64,000 nucleotides of DNA, from assembly GCF_013376475.1 (NCBI RefSeq), contig NZ_CP045508.1, positions 1,919,501 through 1,983,500 on the forward strand. The letters run 5' to 3'. This stretch comes from Desulfolutivibrio sulfoxidireducens. GTDB lineage: Bacteria > Desulfobacterota > Desulfovibrionia > Desulfovibrionales > Desulfovibrionaceae. How positions within the stretch are numbered: the first letter of the stretch is position 1; the number at the start of each line of letters is the position of its first letter. The translations under genes and the position numbers were made by a program. The notes beneath the pieces are model-generated. The model was not told the DNA's origin. It was given only the letters and a program-made list of their open reading frames with translations, and made no database searches. Positions 8,080-17,011 of the stretch are shown here, in pieces.

Positions 8080-9549
8080 ATGGCTGACTCTCCCGTTACC
8101 GATCTGCGCAGCGCCCTGGAGCTGCTTGAAAAACATCCCGGGCAACTGCTCACCACCAATGTGGCCGTGGATCCCATGGCCGAACTGTCCGGGGTGTACC
8201 GCTACGTCGGGGCCGGCGGCACGGTCATGCGCCCGACCAAGACCGGCCCGGCCATGATGTTCACCAACATCCAGGGCTACGACGACGCCCGGGTGGTCAT
8301 CGGCATGCTGGCCTGCCGCAAGCGGGTGGCCATGCTTCTGGGCACCACCCCGGAAAACCTGGGGAAGTACGTCTGCCAGGCGCTTGAAACCCCGGTCGCG
8401 CCGGTTATGGTCGCCAAGGAGGACGCCGCCTGCCAGGAGGTGGTGCACCTGGCCACGGACCCCGGGTTCGACCTGCGAAGGCTCATCCCCGCGCCCACCA
8501 ACACCCCCGAGGACGCCGGCCCCTACATCACCATGGGCCTGTGCTACGGCGCGGATCCGGAGACCGGGGTCGAGGACGTGACCATCCACCGCCTGTGCGT
8601 CCAGGGCGCGGACGAGATCTCCATGTACTTCGTCCCCGGCCGGCACCTCGACGCCTTCCGCATGAAGGCCGAGAAGGCCGGCAAGCCGCAGCCCATTTCC
8701 ATCAACATCGGCCTGGACCCGGCCGTGTACATCGCCTCCTGCTTCGAGGCCCCGTCCACGCCCCTTGGGTTCAACGAGCTGTCCATCGCCGGGTCCCTGC
8801 GTGGGAAACCCGTTGAGATGGTGCGCTGCGTCAGCGTGGGCGCCAAGGCCGTGGCCAACGCCGAGATCGTCATCGAGGGCGAGCTCTTGCCCAACGTCCG
8901 GGTGGCCGAGGACCAGTTCTCCAAGACCGGCAAGGCCATGCCGGAATTCCCCGGGTACAGCGGCCCGGCCAAACCCGAACTGCCGGTCATCAAGGTCAAG
9001 GCCGTCACCCACCGGGTGCGTCCCATCATGCAGACCTGCATCGGCCCCAGCGAGGAGCACGTGAACCTGGCCGGCATCCCCACCGAGGCCAGCATCATCA
9101 CCATGGTCAACCGAGCCCTGCCCGGGCTCTTGCAGAACGTGTACGCCCACCCCTGCGGCGGCGGCAAATACGTGGCCGTGCTCCAGGTGAAAAAGTCCGC
9201 GCCGCCCGACGAGGGCCGTCAGCGTCAGGCCGCCCTTTTGGCCTTCTCGGCCTTTTCCGAACTCAAGCACGTGATCCTGGTGGACGAGGATGTCGATCCC
9301 TTCGACTCCAACGACGTGATGTGGGCCATGACCACCCGGTTCCAGGCCGACGTGGACGTGATCTGCATCCCGGGCGTGCGCTGCCATCCCCTGGATCCCT
9401 CGCAGTCGCCGGAGATGAGCCCGTCCATCCGGGCCGGGGGCATCGCCTGCAAGGCCATCTTCGACTGCACCGTGCCTCTTGACCAGAAGGCCCGGTTCAA
9501 GCGCGCCCAGTTCAAGGAGGTCGATTACACCCGCTTCCTGAACGGATAA
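8080..9549 (+). CDS. UbiD-family decarboxylase (LpdC/ShdC-like)
   Basis: A 489-residue protein, the usual length for the UbiD family (gallate, vanillate and 4-hydroxybenzoate decarboxylases are about 475-490). These are cytoplasmic enzymes that use prenylated FMN and a metal to remove CO2 from unsaturated or aromatic acids. Family signatures are VEDVTIHRLCVQG, ISINIGLDPAVYIASC, GFNELSIAGSL, and AEIVIEGELLP, with conserved Arg and Glu residues. GAGG lies about ten bases before ATG 8080. The transporter is just upstream, and the partner UbiX and LpdD-like genes are at 11.4-12.5 kb on the other strand. The substrate is not evident; gallate-type acids are the precedent for a B-C-D set. Confidence 0.92.
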   Translation: MADSPVTDLRSALELLEKHPGQLLTTNVAVDPMAELSGVYRYVGAGGTVMRPTKTGPAMMFTNIQGYDDARVVIGMLACRKRVAMLLGTTPENLGKYVCQALETPVAPVMVAKEDAACQEVVHLATDPGFDLRRLIPAPTNTPEDAGPYITMGLCYGADPETGVEDVTIHRLCVQGADEISMYFVPGRHLDAFRMKAEKAGKPQPISINIGLDPAVYIASCFEAPSTPLGFNELSIAGSLRGKPVEMVRCVSVGAKAVANAEIVIEGELLPNVRVAEDQFSKTGKAMPEFPGYSGPAKPELPVIKVKAVTHRVRPIMQTCIGPSEEHVNLAGIPTEASIITMVNRALPGLLQNVYAHPCGGGKYVAVLQVKKSAPPDEGRQRQAALLAFSAFSELKHVILVDEDVDPFDSNDVMWAMTTRFQADVDVICIPGVRCHPLDPSQSPEMSPSIRAGGIACKAIFDCTVPLDQKARFKRAQFKEVDYTRFLNG

Positions 9550-9554
9550 TGGAT

Positions 9555-9589
9555 CATTCGAAAAATACCTGAAAGGTATTTTTCGAATG
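9555..9589 (+). terminator. Perfect hairpin after the UbiD decarboxylase gene
   Basis: A 15-bp perfect inverted repeat (arms 9555-9569 and 9575-9589, loop TGAAA) beginning six bases after the stop codon. The right arm carries five consecutive T but no external T tract follows. Best read as a transcription terminator or mRNA 3' stabiliser. Confidence 0.7.
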
Positions 9590-10168
9590 CGCACCTAAAG
9601 GGGTGCCCGGGGGTCTGGTCAAGCCGCTTTCGACCAGGGAACCCCCGCCAGCCAGGACATCCCTCGCGCCACACCCCGTCGTCCCCCCGGCCCCCACCCC
9701 TCGGAGCCGGGGGGGCGTCGTCTTTTCGGGGAACCGGGTTCCGGCTGGGGGCCGTGTGCTCCGTCTCGAGGGGACCCGGCCGCGTTCGCCGCCAGACCCC
9801 AGCGCCATTTCTCTTTCATCAAAAAACCAGTCTGTTACAATGTGCGACCACGGCGCTTCAAACGCGAATCCGGGTGGCTGTTCCGCGAATGGCTAGCCGA
9901 AAGATAAATATCTATCCCTTGAACAAACTCCGTCGATATCCGGGCCTCTGAGCCACTTATGCCCTCGACCATGGGATGGATGGTGGAAAATATTTTCTCA
10001 CAAAAATGTTCGTGGGACAGGCTGCGGGGAGGTATGTGTTTTGTAAATAGTCAGAGTCGAGGAATTATGGCTTCACAAAGCACACGACATTGACTACCGC
10101 TGTCGATACGCCAGGATGGTCGGTTTCCGGCGGACTTCCGGATCGAAATTTTTCAAGGAAGGTGTGGT
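9590..10168. other. Intergenic region upstream of the LysR gene, no gene seen
   Basis: About 580 bases. The left half is GC-rich with no convincing frame. The right half (about 9880-10150) is more AT-rich and probably holds the LysR promoter and its operator. CGACATTGA at 10085-10093 is also present in the first 37-bp repeat unit (6422-6430), which may be chance. Confidence 0.5.
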
Positions 10169-11188
10169 ATGATTGACTTGGCCGCCCTCGCGCAGATCAA
10201 TTTGAATCTCCTGCTCTCCCTCAAGGCCCTGCTTGACGAATGCAATGTCAGCCATGCGGCGACGCGGCTGAACATCACCCAGTCGACGATGAGCCGGAAC
10301 CTGTCCCAGCTTCGCGAGTACTTCGACGACCCCCTCCTTGTCCGTTCCGGGAAGCAGACGATACTTTCGGTCAAGGCGAACAAGCTTCTTCCGAAGGTGA
10401 ATGAATTCATCGAATCCATTCAATGCATGCTTGCATCGAAGTTTAGTCCATCAAAGGATTACAAGGAATTCATCATTGCCGCTCCGGATTATGTATCCGA
10501 ATATGTCTTGAAGGACGCCTTGATGTTTCTGAGCGTGCAGTTCGACAAGCTGGACTTCACCGTCATCGGTTGGGACCGCTTTTCGAAAAAGATGCTGATC
10601 GCCGGGGAAATCCATCTGGCCATCAGCATCGACGACAACTTCCCGTCCAACATGTTCCGCCGGGTGGTGGACGAGGACTACGTGGTCTGCACAGTCAATA
10701 TGGACCATCCCCTGGCCGCCAAGGACCATCTGACCCTTGAGGATTTCATCGCCTATCCGCACATCAGCGTGATGACCGGCGGCGGCTGGGACAGGATCAT
10801 CGACCGCCCCCTGCATGCCCTGGGGCTCAAGCGGAACATCAAGATCCGGGTGCCGTCCTACCGGTTGGCCTTCAGCGTGGCGCATTCCACTGAATTTTTG
10901 GTGGTCGTGCCCAAGCATGTCGTCCGCAACAGCCTCAACGCCCAGAATCTGAAAGAGTTTCCGATGCCCTTCGAGGTCGACACGGTCAAGATGTCCCTGT
11001 GGTGGCACGAGAGCCATCACAAGGACTGCGCCCACAAATGGCTGCGGGATGTCCTGTTCCCACGGCTGCTGAACCACCCGAATCACATGGGCCTGTCGGC
11101 CGAGCGGGGGAGTCAGGCGCCCAAGGCCGTCCCCTTCAGCGCGACCGAGACCTTCAATCTCGCCCTGACGTATTGCGAGCTAGACTGA
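10169..11188 (+). CDS. LysR-type transcriptional regulator
   Basis: A 339-residue protein. Residues about 10-68 form the winged helix-turn-helix (LNLLLSLKALLDECNVSHAA, LNITQSTMSRNLSQLREYF, DDPLLVRSG), close to the LysR consensus. Residues about 95-310 form the effector-binding domain. The C-terminal 25 residues extend beyond the usual 300-310 length. AAGGAAGG lies six bases before the ATG. It lies between the transporter-UbiD genes and the divergent UbiX/LpdD operon, so it is the obvious regulator of both. LysR proteins usually need a pathway acid as co-inducer. The target sites are not proven; the 37-bp repeats are candidates. Confidence 0.93.
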   Translation: MIDLAALAQINLNLLLSLKALLDECNVSHAATRLNITQSTMSRNLSQLREYFDDPLLVRSGKQTILSVKANKLLPKVNEFIESIQCMLASKFSPSKDYKEFIIAAPDYVSEYVLKDALMFLSVQFDKLDFTVIGWDRFSKKMLIAGEIHLAISIDDNFPSNMFRRVVDEDYVVCTVNMDHPLAAKDHLTLEDFIAYPHISVMTGGGWDRIIDRPLHALGLKRNIKIRVPSYRLAFSVAHSTEFLVVVPKHVVRNSLNAQNLKEFPMPFEVDTVKMSLWWHESHHKDCAHKWLRDVLFPRLLNHPNHMGLSAERGSQAPKAVPFSATETFNLALTYCELD

Positions 11189-11430
11189 GGCGCGCCAGGC
11201 CCGTACGGGATGAGTCCGATTCTTTGATGCGGAATCCGGGATCCCCGCGCCCGGAAACGACGTGGCCTGTCGGTCCGGATCGGCCATCCATCCGCGAACC
11301 GGAGTTCCGCGACGCCATGTCGGGCGTTTGGTCCGATAGGCGCCGCGCCGGGCGAGGGTGGAGGCGCTGGGGAACCCGCGCCTCCTTTTTGAGCGTGCTC
11401 CGGGCCGGGGACTGAAGAGCGCATGAACCG

Positions 11431-11871
11431 CTACCCGTGGCCGCTTTGGCCGGCTGGCGGCAAGGGTGTTCCGCCGGGCGCCTCCCGGGCGGCGTTTCGG
11501 CGCAGGATGACTTCGGCTATCAGTTCTTCGGCCATATCCATGGCCAGGGCCCCGATCGTCTCGATGTCCGCCGCCGTGACCGCCTCGACATGGATGCCGC
11601 AGGATACGGTGACCACCACCTTGAGCGTCGCGGCCAGCCGCAGGGCGAGCCGCCGGGCCAACATGTCCTCCTTGTGGCCGATCACGGCGATGACCGAGGT
11701 GGTGGCGCTGGTGACCGCCGGGTCGTCCAGGCTCGGCCGGGGTTGGCCTATGGCCACGGCCCCGATGTGCGCCTTGTCGCCGCCGTACAGGGCCACGCAC
11801 AAATCGTCGCCCATGGGAACGGCCGACATGGTCAAAAGCAGGCTGTCCCGGAAATCCGTGATCTCGATCAT
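11431..11871 (-). CDS. LpdD-like protein (UbiD-type decarboxylase subunit D / prenyl-FMN chaperone)
   Basis: A 146-residue protein. ATG 11871 is chosen because AAGGAGG sits seven bases upstream, right after the UbiX stop codon. The sequence MSAVPMGDDLCVALYGGDKAHIG, then a Ser/Thr run in VTSATTSVIAVIGHKED, and VVTVSCGIHVEAVTAADI match the small D subunits that accompany the B and C proteins in gallate, vanillate and 4-hydroxybenzoate decarboxylase operons. The D protein is thought to help pass prenylated FMN to the UbiD enzyme. The C-terminal tail is Pro/Gly-rich. It is co-transcribed with UbiX. Confidence 0.83.
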   Translation of the reverse strand: MIEITDFRDSLLLTMSAVPMGDDLCVALYGGDKAHIGAVAIGQPRPSLDDPAVTSATTSVIAVIGHKEDMLARRLALRLAATLKVVVTVSCGIHVEAVTAADIETIGALAMDMAEELIAEVILRRNAAREAPGGTPLPPAGQSGHG

Positions 11872-11881
11872 GGCCGCCTCC

Positions 11882-12460
11882 TTAACACTTCTGGCCGTTC
11901 CAACGTTTGAATCCGGGCAGTTCGACGCCGAATTCGTGCAGCAGCTTGCCGACGATGTGGCGCTGGACATCTTCAAGGGTCTGGGGATGATTGTAGAAGG
12001 TCAAGACCGGAGGCATGACGACCACGCCCATGGAGGCCAGGGTGACCATGTTGTGGAGATGGATGAGGTTGAGCGGCGTTTCCCGCACGGCCAGGACGAG
12101 CTTGCGCCGTTCCTTGAGCACCACGTCGGCGGCCCGCAAGAGCAGGTTGTCCGAATAGCCGTGGGCGATGCCGGCCAGGGTCTTCATGCTGCACGGGACC
12201 ACCACCATGCCGGCGGTGACGAAGGTGCCGCTGGCGATGGTCGCGCCCACGTCGTCGGTCGCGTAGGACGCCGTGGCCATGGCCTCGACCTGGGCTCCGG
12301 TCAGGGGGGTTTCGTGTTCAATGGTCCGCCTGGCGCCGTCGGAAAGCACCAGATGCGTTTCCCATCCCGGCATCTGTCGCATGGACGACAGCAGCATGAC
12401 GGCCAGATTGGCGCAACTGGCGCCGCTTATCCCCACGATCAAGCGTTTGACGTCGTTCAT
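11882..12460 (-). CDS. UbiX-family flavin prenyltransferase (LpdB-like)
   Basis: A 192-residue protein that builds the prenylated FMN cofactor from FMN and dimethylallyl phosphate. The N-terminal KRLIVGISGASCANLAV is the classic UbiX start; the usual GASGA is GASCA here. VVVPCSMKTLAGIAHGYSDNLLLRAADVVLKE and LVLAVRETPLNLIHLHNM are typical flavin- and phosphate-binding segments. An in-frame ATG at 12472 would add four residues, but 12460 fits the family start and has GGGG upstream. The stop codon is followed at once by the ribosome site of the LpdD-like gene. The B-C-D gene set confirms its role. Confidence 0.92.
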   Translation of the reverse strand: MNDVKRLIVGISGASCANLAVMLLSSMRQMPGWETHLVLSDGARRTIEHETPLTGAQVEAMATASYATDDVGATIASGTFVTAGMVVVPCSMKTLAGIAHGYSDNLLLRAADVVLKERRKLVLAVRETPLNLIHLHNMVTLASMGVVVMPPVLTFYNHPQTLEDVQRHIVGKLLHEFGVELPGFKRWNGQKC

Positions 12461-12723
12461 GACGGACCCCATGATGTGTTGCGGTTCTTGCTCCAGCGGG
12501 CCGATCCGCTACGATCGTGGAATCCGGCGATGGAGCGTACGGGTGGGAAGAGAAAACCAAATCCGGAATGGAGCGCGATTGTGATCAGCCAAACGGCGGT
12601 CCATACGCTATCCTGCTGACACGTTTCGACTCCATAAGAGAATGCTTTCAAAGAAATCCACCACGTGAGGCATGCCAAGAAAATCAAAAATACAAATACA
12701 ATAATGCTTTTGCGTGATGTCAT
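12457..12723 (-). CDS. Small membrane protein of unknown function
   Basis: An 88-codon frame starting at ATG 12723, with GAAGG nine bases upstream. Two hydrophobic stretches are clear: IIVFVFLIFLACLTWWISL (about 6-24) and VWTAVWLITIALHSGFGFLF (about 39-58), with a polar, basic C-terminus. It overlaps the UbiX start, which suggests translational coupling in a three-gene operon. I do not recognise a family. It could be a small transporter subunit or transporter helper. The frame is short and could be non-coding, but its membrane topology and position argue for a real gene. Confidence 0.5.
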   Translation of the reverse strand: MTSRKSIIVFVFLIFLACLTWWISLKAFSYGVETCQQDSVWTAVWLITIALHSGFGFLFPPVRSIAGFHDRSGSARWSKNRNTSWGPS

Positions 12724-13384
12724 ATAGCAACCTTCTGAATTTAAAATTCTCATTGATGCGGATAGGCAAGATATTCACAAGGCTGATAATGTATCCAGTG
12801 CCTGCTTTTTAGATAGTGAATATTCTGAATATGCATTCGTCTGGACGAGAATACACATTATTTTAGCATACGTTCAAGGTCAATTCTTGAAATATCACTA
12901 TCCGCAAAACGCATCGTTGGAACCTGGGAGGGAGATGTGGGCAGGGGGGCAGGGGCCAGGCGTTTCGCCGCGGCGCCAGCCCGGGTCCGAAACGCGGCGT
13001 GAACAGGGGCGCGGGCCATGGGCGGGGGTGAGGGCGACGGGCTCGCGGCCCGGGCATCATTGCGGGAAGGTGCGGGCCATGCGCGGCCGGGGCGATTTTT
13101 CCATCATGTCTTTTTTGTTGTGGATCGGTGGCGGACGTTTTACAAGAAATGTCATTTCTGGCAATGAGGAGCCGGGGCGCGGGGGCACTGGCGGACGATC
13201 CGGCGGGAAAGGACGGTCGCCGGGCGACGGACCCGGACGACGCGATGCGATCCCGAAGGGTTGAAAACGCCGGTCGGCCGCGGGCGGCTGTCCTGGGACA
13301 TTCGGAGACCGCCCGGGGTGTTTGCTCCCGGGGGGTGCGGTACGGTATGTTGTTCTTGAAAACGTCAATGATGGAGGCTCCGGC
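12724..13384. other. Intergenic region with AT-rich promoter zone, no gene seen
   Basis: About 660 bases between divergent transcription units. Bases 12724-12880 are much more AT-rich than the surroundings and probably contain the promoter of the small membrane protein-UbiX-LpdD operon. TGATAATGT at 12784-12792 also occurs in the 37-bp repeats at 6.4 kb. Bases 12900-13330 are GC-rich with no convincing frame, and lead into the binding-protein gene. Confidence 0.5.
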
Positions 13385-14926
13385 ATGCGAATCTGGTCAA
13401 CCTTGTGCTGCCTCGCGTTGCTTCTGGCTGTGTCCCCGGCTCATGCCGCGGACAAGGACACCCTAGTCGTGTCCGTGCCCTCGGACATCCATACCCTGGA
13501 CCCCGGCGTGTCCAGCGACAACTACGACTGGCGCCAGATCTACCCCTGCTACGACCGCCTGGTGAAATACAAGGTCGAAAACGGCAAAGGCCTCACCGAG
13601 GTCGAACCCATGGCCGCCGAGTCCTGGACCGTCTCCCCCGACGGACTGGTCTGGACCTTCAAGATCCGCAAAGGCATCACCTTCGATGATGGCACGCCGC
13701 TGGACGCCGAGGCCGTGCGCTATTCCCTGGACCGCACCCTGGCCATAGGCAAGGGGCCGGCCGACAACATCGGGGCCATCGCCTCCATGAAGGTCGTCGA
13801 TCCCCAGACCCTGGAAGTCACCCTGAAAAATCCCTACGGCCCGTTCCTGCAGACCCTGGCCACCGACGGCGGCTCCATCGTCAATCCCAAGGTCGCGGCC
13901 AAGGCCGTGGGCGACGACAAGGCCCAGGCCTACCTGGCCGAACATGTGGACGGCAGCGGCCCGTTTACGGTCGCGGAGTGGACCCGGGGCCAGCGGTGCG
14001 TGCTCGAGGCCAAGCCCGGCTACTGGGGCGGCGCGCCCAAGGTGAAAAAGGTCATCATCCGCTTCATGTCCGAGTCCGCCGACCGGCGCATGGCCCTGGA
14101 GAAGGGCGACGTGGACATCGCCGAGAACATCCTGATCGACCAGATTCCGGCCCTGGAGAAGAACCCGGACATCGTGGTCAACCGTTTCCCGGCCCAGATG
14201 GTGGAATACGTCTACATCAACTGCCAGAATGGGAAGCTGGCCGATCCCCGGGTGCGCCAGGCCCTGTCCTACGCCGTGGACTACAAGGGCATCATCGGCC
14301 AGGTGCTCCAGGGCAACGGCATGCAGATGCGCGGTCCCATCCCCGACGGCATGTGGGGCCACCGCGACGACGTGTTCCAGTACAGCCTGGACGCGGCCAA
14401 GGCCAAGGAACTGCTCAAGGCCGCCGGGGCCGAGAACCTGGAACTGACGCTGATCTATTCCGAGCGCCGCTCCACCTGGGAACAGATCGCCCAGGTCATG
14501 CAGGCCAACTTTGCCGACATCGGTGTGAAACTCAAACTCGAACTCATGTCCAACCCCACCCTGCGCGACAAGATCGACAAGGGCGATTTCGAACTGTGCC
14601 TGGGGGCCTGGAGCCCGGACTTCGCCGATCCCTACATGTTCATGAACTTCTGGTTCGACTCGAAAAACGCGGGCCTGCCCGGCAACCGCGGCTTCTACAA
14701 GAACGACGCGGTGGACGAGCTGGTGCGCAAGGCCGCCGCTCTCTCCGACGTGGCCGAGCGCAAGAAGCTCTACAGCCAGGCCCAGGATATCATCATGAAG
14801 GACGCGCCCTACATCTTCCTGTACCAGATCCAGACCATCGTGCCCGTGCGCAAGGACGTGAAGGGCTACGTCTTCAACCCCATGCTCGAATCCATGTACA
14901 ACTTCGAGGCCATCTCGAAGAACTAA
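13385..14926 (+). CDS. Peptide ABC transporter, periplasmic substrate-binding protein
   Basis: A 513-residue protein of the SBP_bac_5 (DppA/OppA binding protein) family. The start ATG 13385 has GGAGG six bases upstream and opens a clean signal peptide, with WSTLCCLALLLAVSPAHAA and a likely cleavage after AHA. Family features are DTLVVSVPSDIHTLDPG at the mature start, WTFKIRKGITFDDGTPLDA, and VRQALSYAVDYKGII. It captures dipeptides or similar solutes in the periplasm for the permeases encoded just downstream. A strong hairpin separates it from them, which would allow excess binding protein. The linked D-aminopeptidase suggests D-amino-acid peptides as cargo. Confidence 0.95.
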   Translation: MRIWSTLCCLALLLAVSPAHAADKDTLVVSVPSDIHTLDPGVSSDNYDWRQIYPCYDRLVKYKVENGKGLTEVEPMAAESWTVSPDGLVWTFKIRKGITFDDGTPLDAEAVRYSLDRTLAIGKGPADNIGAIASMKVVDPQTLEVTLKNPYGPFLQTLATDGGSIVNPKVAAKAVGDDKAQAYLAEHVDGSGPFTVAEWTRGQRCVLEAKPGYWGGAPKVKKVIIRFMSESADRRMALEKGDVDIAENILIDQIPALEKNPDIVVNRFPAQMVEYVYINCQNGKLADPRVRQALSYAVDYKGIIGQVLQGNGMQMRGPIPDGMWGHRDDVFQYSLDAAKAKELLKAAGAENLELTLIYSERRSTWEQIAQVMQANFADIGVKLKLELMSNPTLRDKIDKGDFELCLGAWSPDFADPYMFMNFWFDSKNAGLPGNRGFYKNDAVDELVRKAAALSDVAERKKLYSQAQDIIMKDAPYIFLYQIQTIVPVRKDVKGYVFNPMLESMYNFEAISKN

Positions 14927-14942
14927 CCCTCGGAGACCGAAA

Positions 14943-14975
14943 CCCCGGCCGGCCGGTTCGCGCCTCCGGCCGGGG
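14943..14975 (+). terminator. Attenuating hairpin between binding protein and permease genes
   Basis: A perfect 10-bp GC stem (CCCCGGCCGG with CCGGCCGGGG) and a 13-base loop, followed by CCGTTTTC. It lies 17 bases after the binding-protein stop. Such hairpins often cut read-through and stabilise the upstream message. Confidence 0.65.
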
Positions 14976-14987
14976 CCGTTTTCCCGC

Positions 14988-15998
14988 ATGCGTATCCTCG
15001 CCTATACCTTCCGACGCCTTCTGGCCGCGATCCCCGTGCTTCTGGGGGTGAGCGTCCTGGCCTTTCTCATTTCCCACGCCATTCCCGGCGACCCGGCCCG
15101 CCTGATCGTGGGGCCCAAGGCCAGCCGGGAGGCCGTGGAGGCCATCCGCAGGGAACACGGCCTGGACAGGCCGCTGCCCGTGCAGTACCTGCATTTTCTG
15201 GGCGGCCTGCTCCAGGGCGACCTGGGACAGTCCATCCGCAATCACCGGCCCGTGACCCGGGATCTGGCCGACTATTTTCCCGCCACCCTGGAGTTGACCC
15301 TGGCCAGTCTTGTCCTGTGCCTGACTGTGGGCATTCCGCTGGGCATCCTGGCCGCCGTGCGCCGCAACCGGCTGGCCGACCACGCCGCCAGGGTGGTCTC
15401 GGTGATCGGGGTCTCCACCCCGGTGTTTTGGCTGGGGCTTATGCTGCTGCTCCTCTTTTATCGCCATTTAAGCTGGCTGCCGGGTTCCGGCCGGCTCGAC
15501 GTGACCAGCGCGCCGCCACCCGGCACAACCGGCCTGTACGTGGTGGACGCCCTATTCGCCGGGGACTTCCCGCTGTTGCGCGAGGCCCTAAGCCACCTGA
15601 TCCTGCCGGCCTTCTGCCTGTCCTACGTCTATCTGGCCATCATCACCCGCATCGTGCGCTCCTCCATGATCGCCGTGCTCGGCCAGGACTACATCACCAC
15701 GGCCCGGGCCAACGGCCTGTCCGCCGCCCGGGTGATCCTCAAGCACGCCTTCAAGAATTCGCTGATCCCCACAGTGACCATCACTGGGCTGTCCCTTGGG
15801 GAGCTTCTAGGCGGGGCCATCCTCACCGAGACCATCTTCGCCTGGCCGGGCATGGGCAAGTACGTGGTCGATTCGGTCAATTCCCTGGATTTTCCGGCCA
15901 TCATGGGCTTTACCCTGGTGGCCAGCACGGCCTATGTGGCCATCAACCTCGGGGTGGACGTGCTGTACGCCTTTTTAAACCCCCGCATCCGGTATTGA
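14988..15998 (+). CDS. Peptide ABC transporter permease (DppB-type)
   Basis: A 336-residue inner-membrane protein with six transmembrane segments. It begins MRILAYTFRRLLAAIPVLLG, the standard DppB/OppB start. The conserved N-terminal region includes GDPARLIVGPKAS and the cytoplasmic EAA loop RANGLSAARVILKHAFKNSL, which contacts the ATPases. It ends in NLGVDVLYAFLNPRIRY, typical of the family. It forms the channel with the product of the next gene, which starts 11 bases downstream. Confidence 0.95.
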   Translation: MRILAYTFRRLLAAIPVLLGVSVLAFLISHAIPGDPARLIVGPKASREAVEAIRREHGLDRPLPVQYLHFLGGLLQGDLGQSIRNHRPVTRDLADYFPATLELTLASLVLCLTVGIPLGILAAVRRNRLADHAARVVSVIGVSTPVFWLGLMLLLLFYRHLSWLPGSGRLDVTSAPPPGTTGLYVVDALFAGDFPLLREALSHLILPAFCLSYVYLAIITRIVRSSMIAVLGQDYITTARANGLSAARVILKHAFKNSLIPTVTITGLSLGELLGGAILTETIFAWPGMGKYVVDSVNSLDFPAIMGFTLVASTAYVAINLGVDVLYAFLNPRIRY

Positions 15999-16009
15999 GG
16001 TCGCCAACC

Positions 16010-16876
16010 GTGCCCCCCCGTGCCCGTCATCCCCTTTTCCGCGAACTGGCGCTCACCCTGCGCATCCTGTCGCATAACCCCTCGGCCGTGATCGGCGGGG
16101 CGATCATCGCCGTCATGGTGCTCCTGGCCCTTTGCGCGCCCCTTCTGGCCCCCTTCGACCCCATACGGCTGTCCCTGCCCGACCGGCTCATGCCTCCCGG
16201 CGCGGTCCATTTCTTCGGCACCGACGAGCTCGGCCGGGACATCTTTTCCCGGGTGCTCTTCGGGGCCCGCATCTCCCTGTCCATCGGCCTTCTGGTCATC
16301 GGCGTGGCTGGGGGCCTCGGGGCGCTTCTCGGGGCCTCCTCGGGCTATTTCGGTGGCAAAATCGACAGCCTGGTCATGCGGGTCATGGACGTCGTCCTGT
16401 CGTTTCCGTCCCTGGTCCTGGCCCTGGCCCTGGCCGCCGCCCTGGGCCCAAGCCTGATAAACGCCATCTTCGCCACGGCCTTCGTCATGATCCCCAAATT
16501 CGCCCGCATGGTGCGCGGCGAGGCCCTGGCCGTGCGCGAGATGCCGTTCGTGGCCGCCAGCCGGGTGGCCGGGGCCGGGCACGGCTTCATCATCCGCCGC
16601 CACATCCTGCCCAACTGCTTGAACTCGGCCATCGTCCTGGCCACCCTGACCCTCGGCGACGCCATCCTCATCGCCGCGTCCCTGTCGTTCATCGGCCTGG
16701 GGGCCCAGCCGCCCACGCCCGAGTGGGGGGCCATGATCGCCTCGGGCCGCAAGTTCCTCATGGACCAGTGGTGGTACGCGACCTTTCCGGGGCTGTTCAT
16801 CCTGTTTACGGTCATCGGCTTCAACATCTTCGGCGACGCCCTGCGCGACGTGCTCGACCCGCGCATCCGGCGGTAG
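16010..16876 (+). CDS. Peptide ABC transporter permease (DppC-type)
   Basis: A 288-residue inner-membrane protein with six predicted transmembrane segments. The start is GTG 16010, with GAGG nine bases upstream; no upstream start fits after the previous gene's stop at 15998. HFFGTDELGRDIFSRVLFGA and the EAA loop ASRVAGAGHGFIIRRHILPN are diagnostic for DppC/OppC. It ends FGDALRDVLDPRIRR, the standard terminus. It pairs with the DppB-type permease to form the membrane channel. Confidence 0.95.
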   Translation: MPPRARHPLFRELALTLRILSHNPSAVIGGAIIAVMVLLALCAPLLAPFDPIRLSLPDRLMPPGAVHFFGTDELGRDIFSRVLFGARISLSIGLLVIGVAGGLGALLGASSGYFGGKIDSLVMRVMDVVLSFPSLVLALALAAALGPSLINAIFATAFVMIPKFARMVRGEALAVREMPFVAASRVAGAGHGFIIRRHILPNCLNSAIVLATLTLGDAILIAASLSFIGLGAQPPTPEWGAMIASGRKFLMDQWWYATFPGLFILFTVIGFNIFGDALRDVLDPRIRR

Positions 16877-17011
16877 TGCCGTGTTCATAGCGGTATGGTA
16901 GGCAGGGGAGGAGGCCTTCGGCGGCCAACGGGCGAAAGCCCTTTGGAATCCCGTGAAGGGAGCGGATGGGCGCAATGTCGGCAGAGGGTGACGGGGGCCA
17001 TACGAAAGACC

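Noticed and set aside
8056-9594. 512-codon minus-strand frame over the UbiD gene
   Set aside because: Antisense of a well-supported enzyme with no start signal or recognisable domain.
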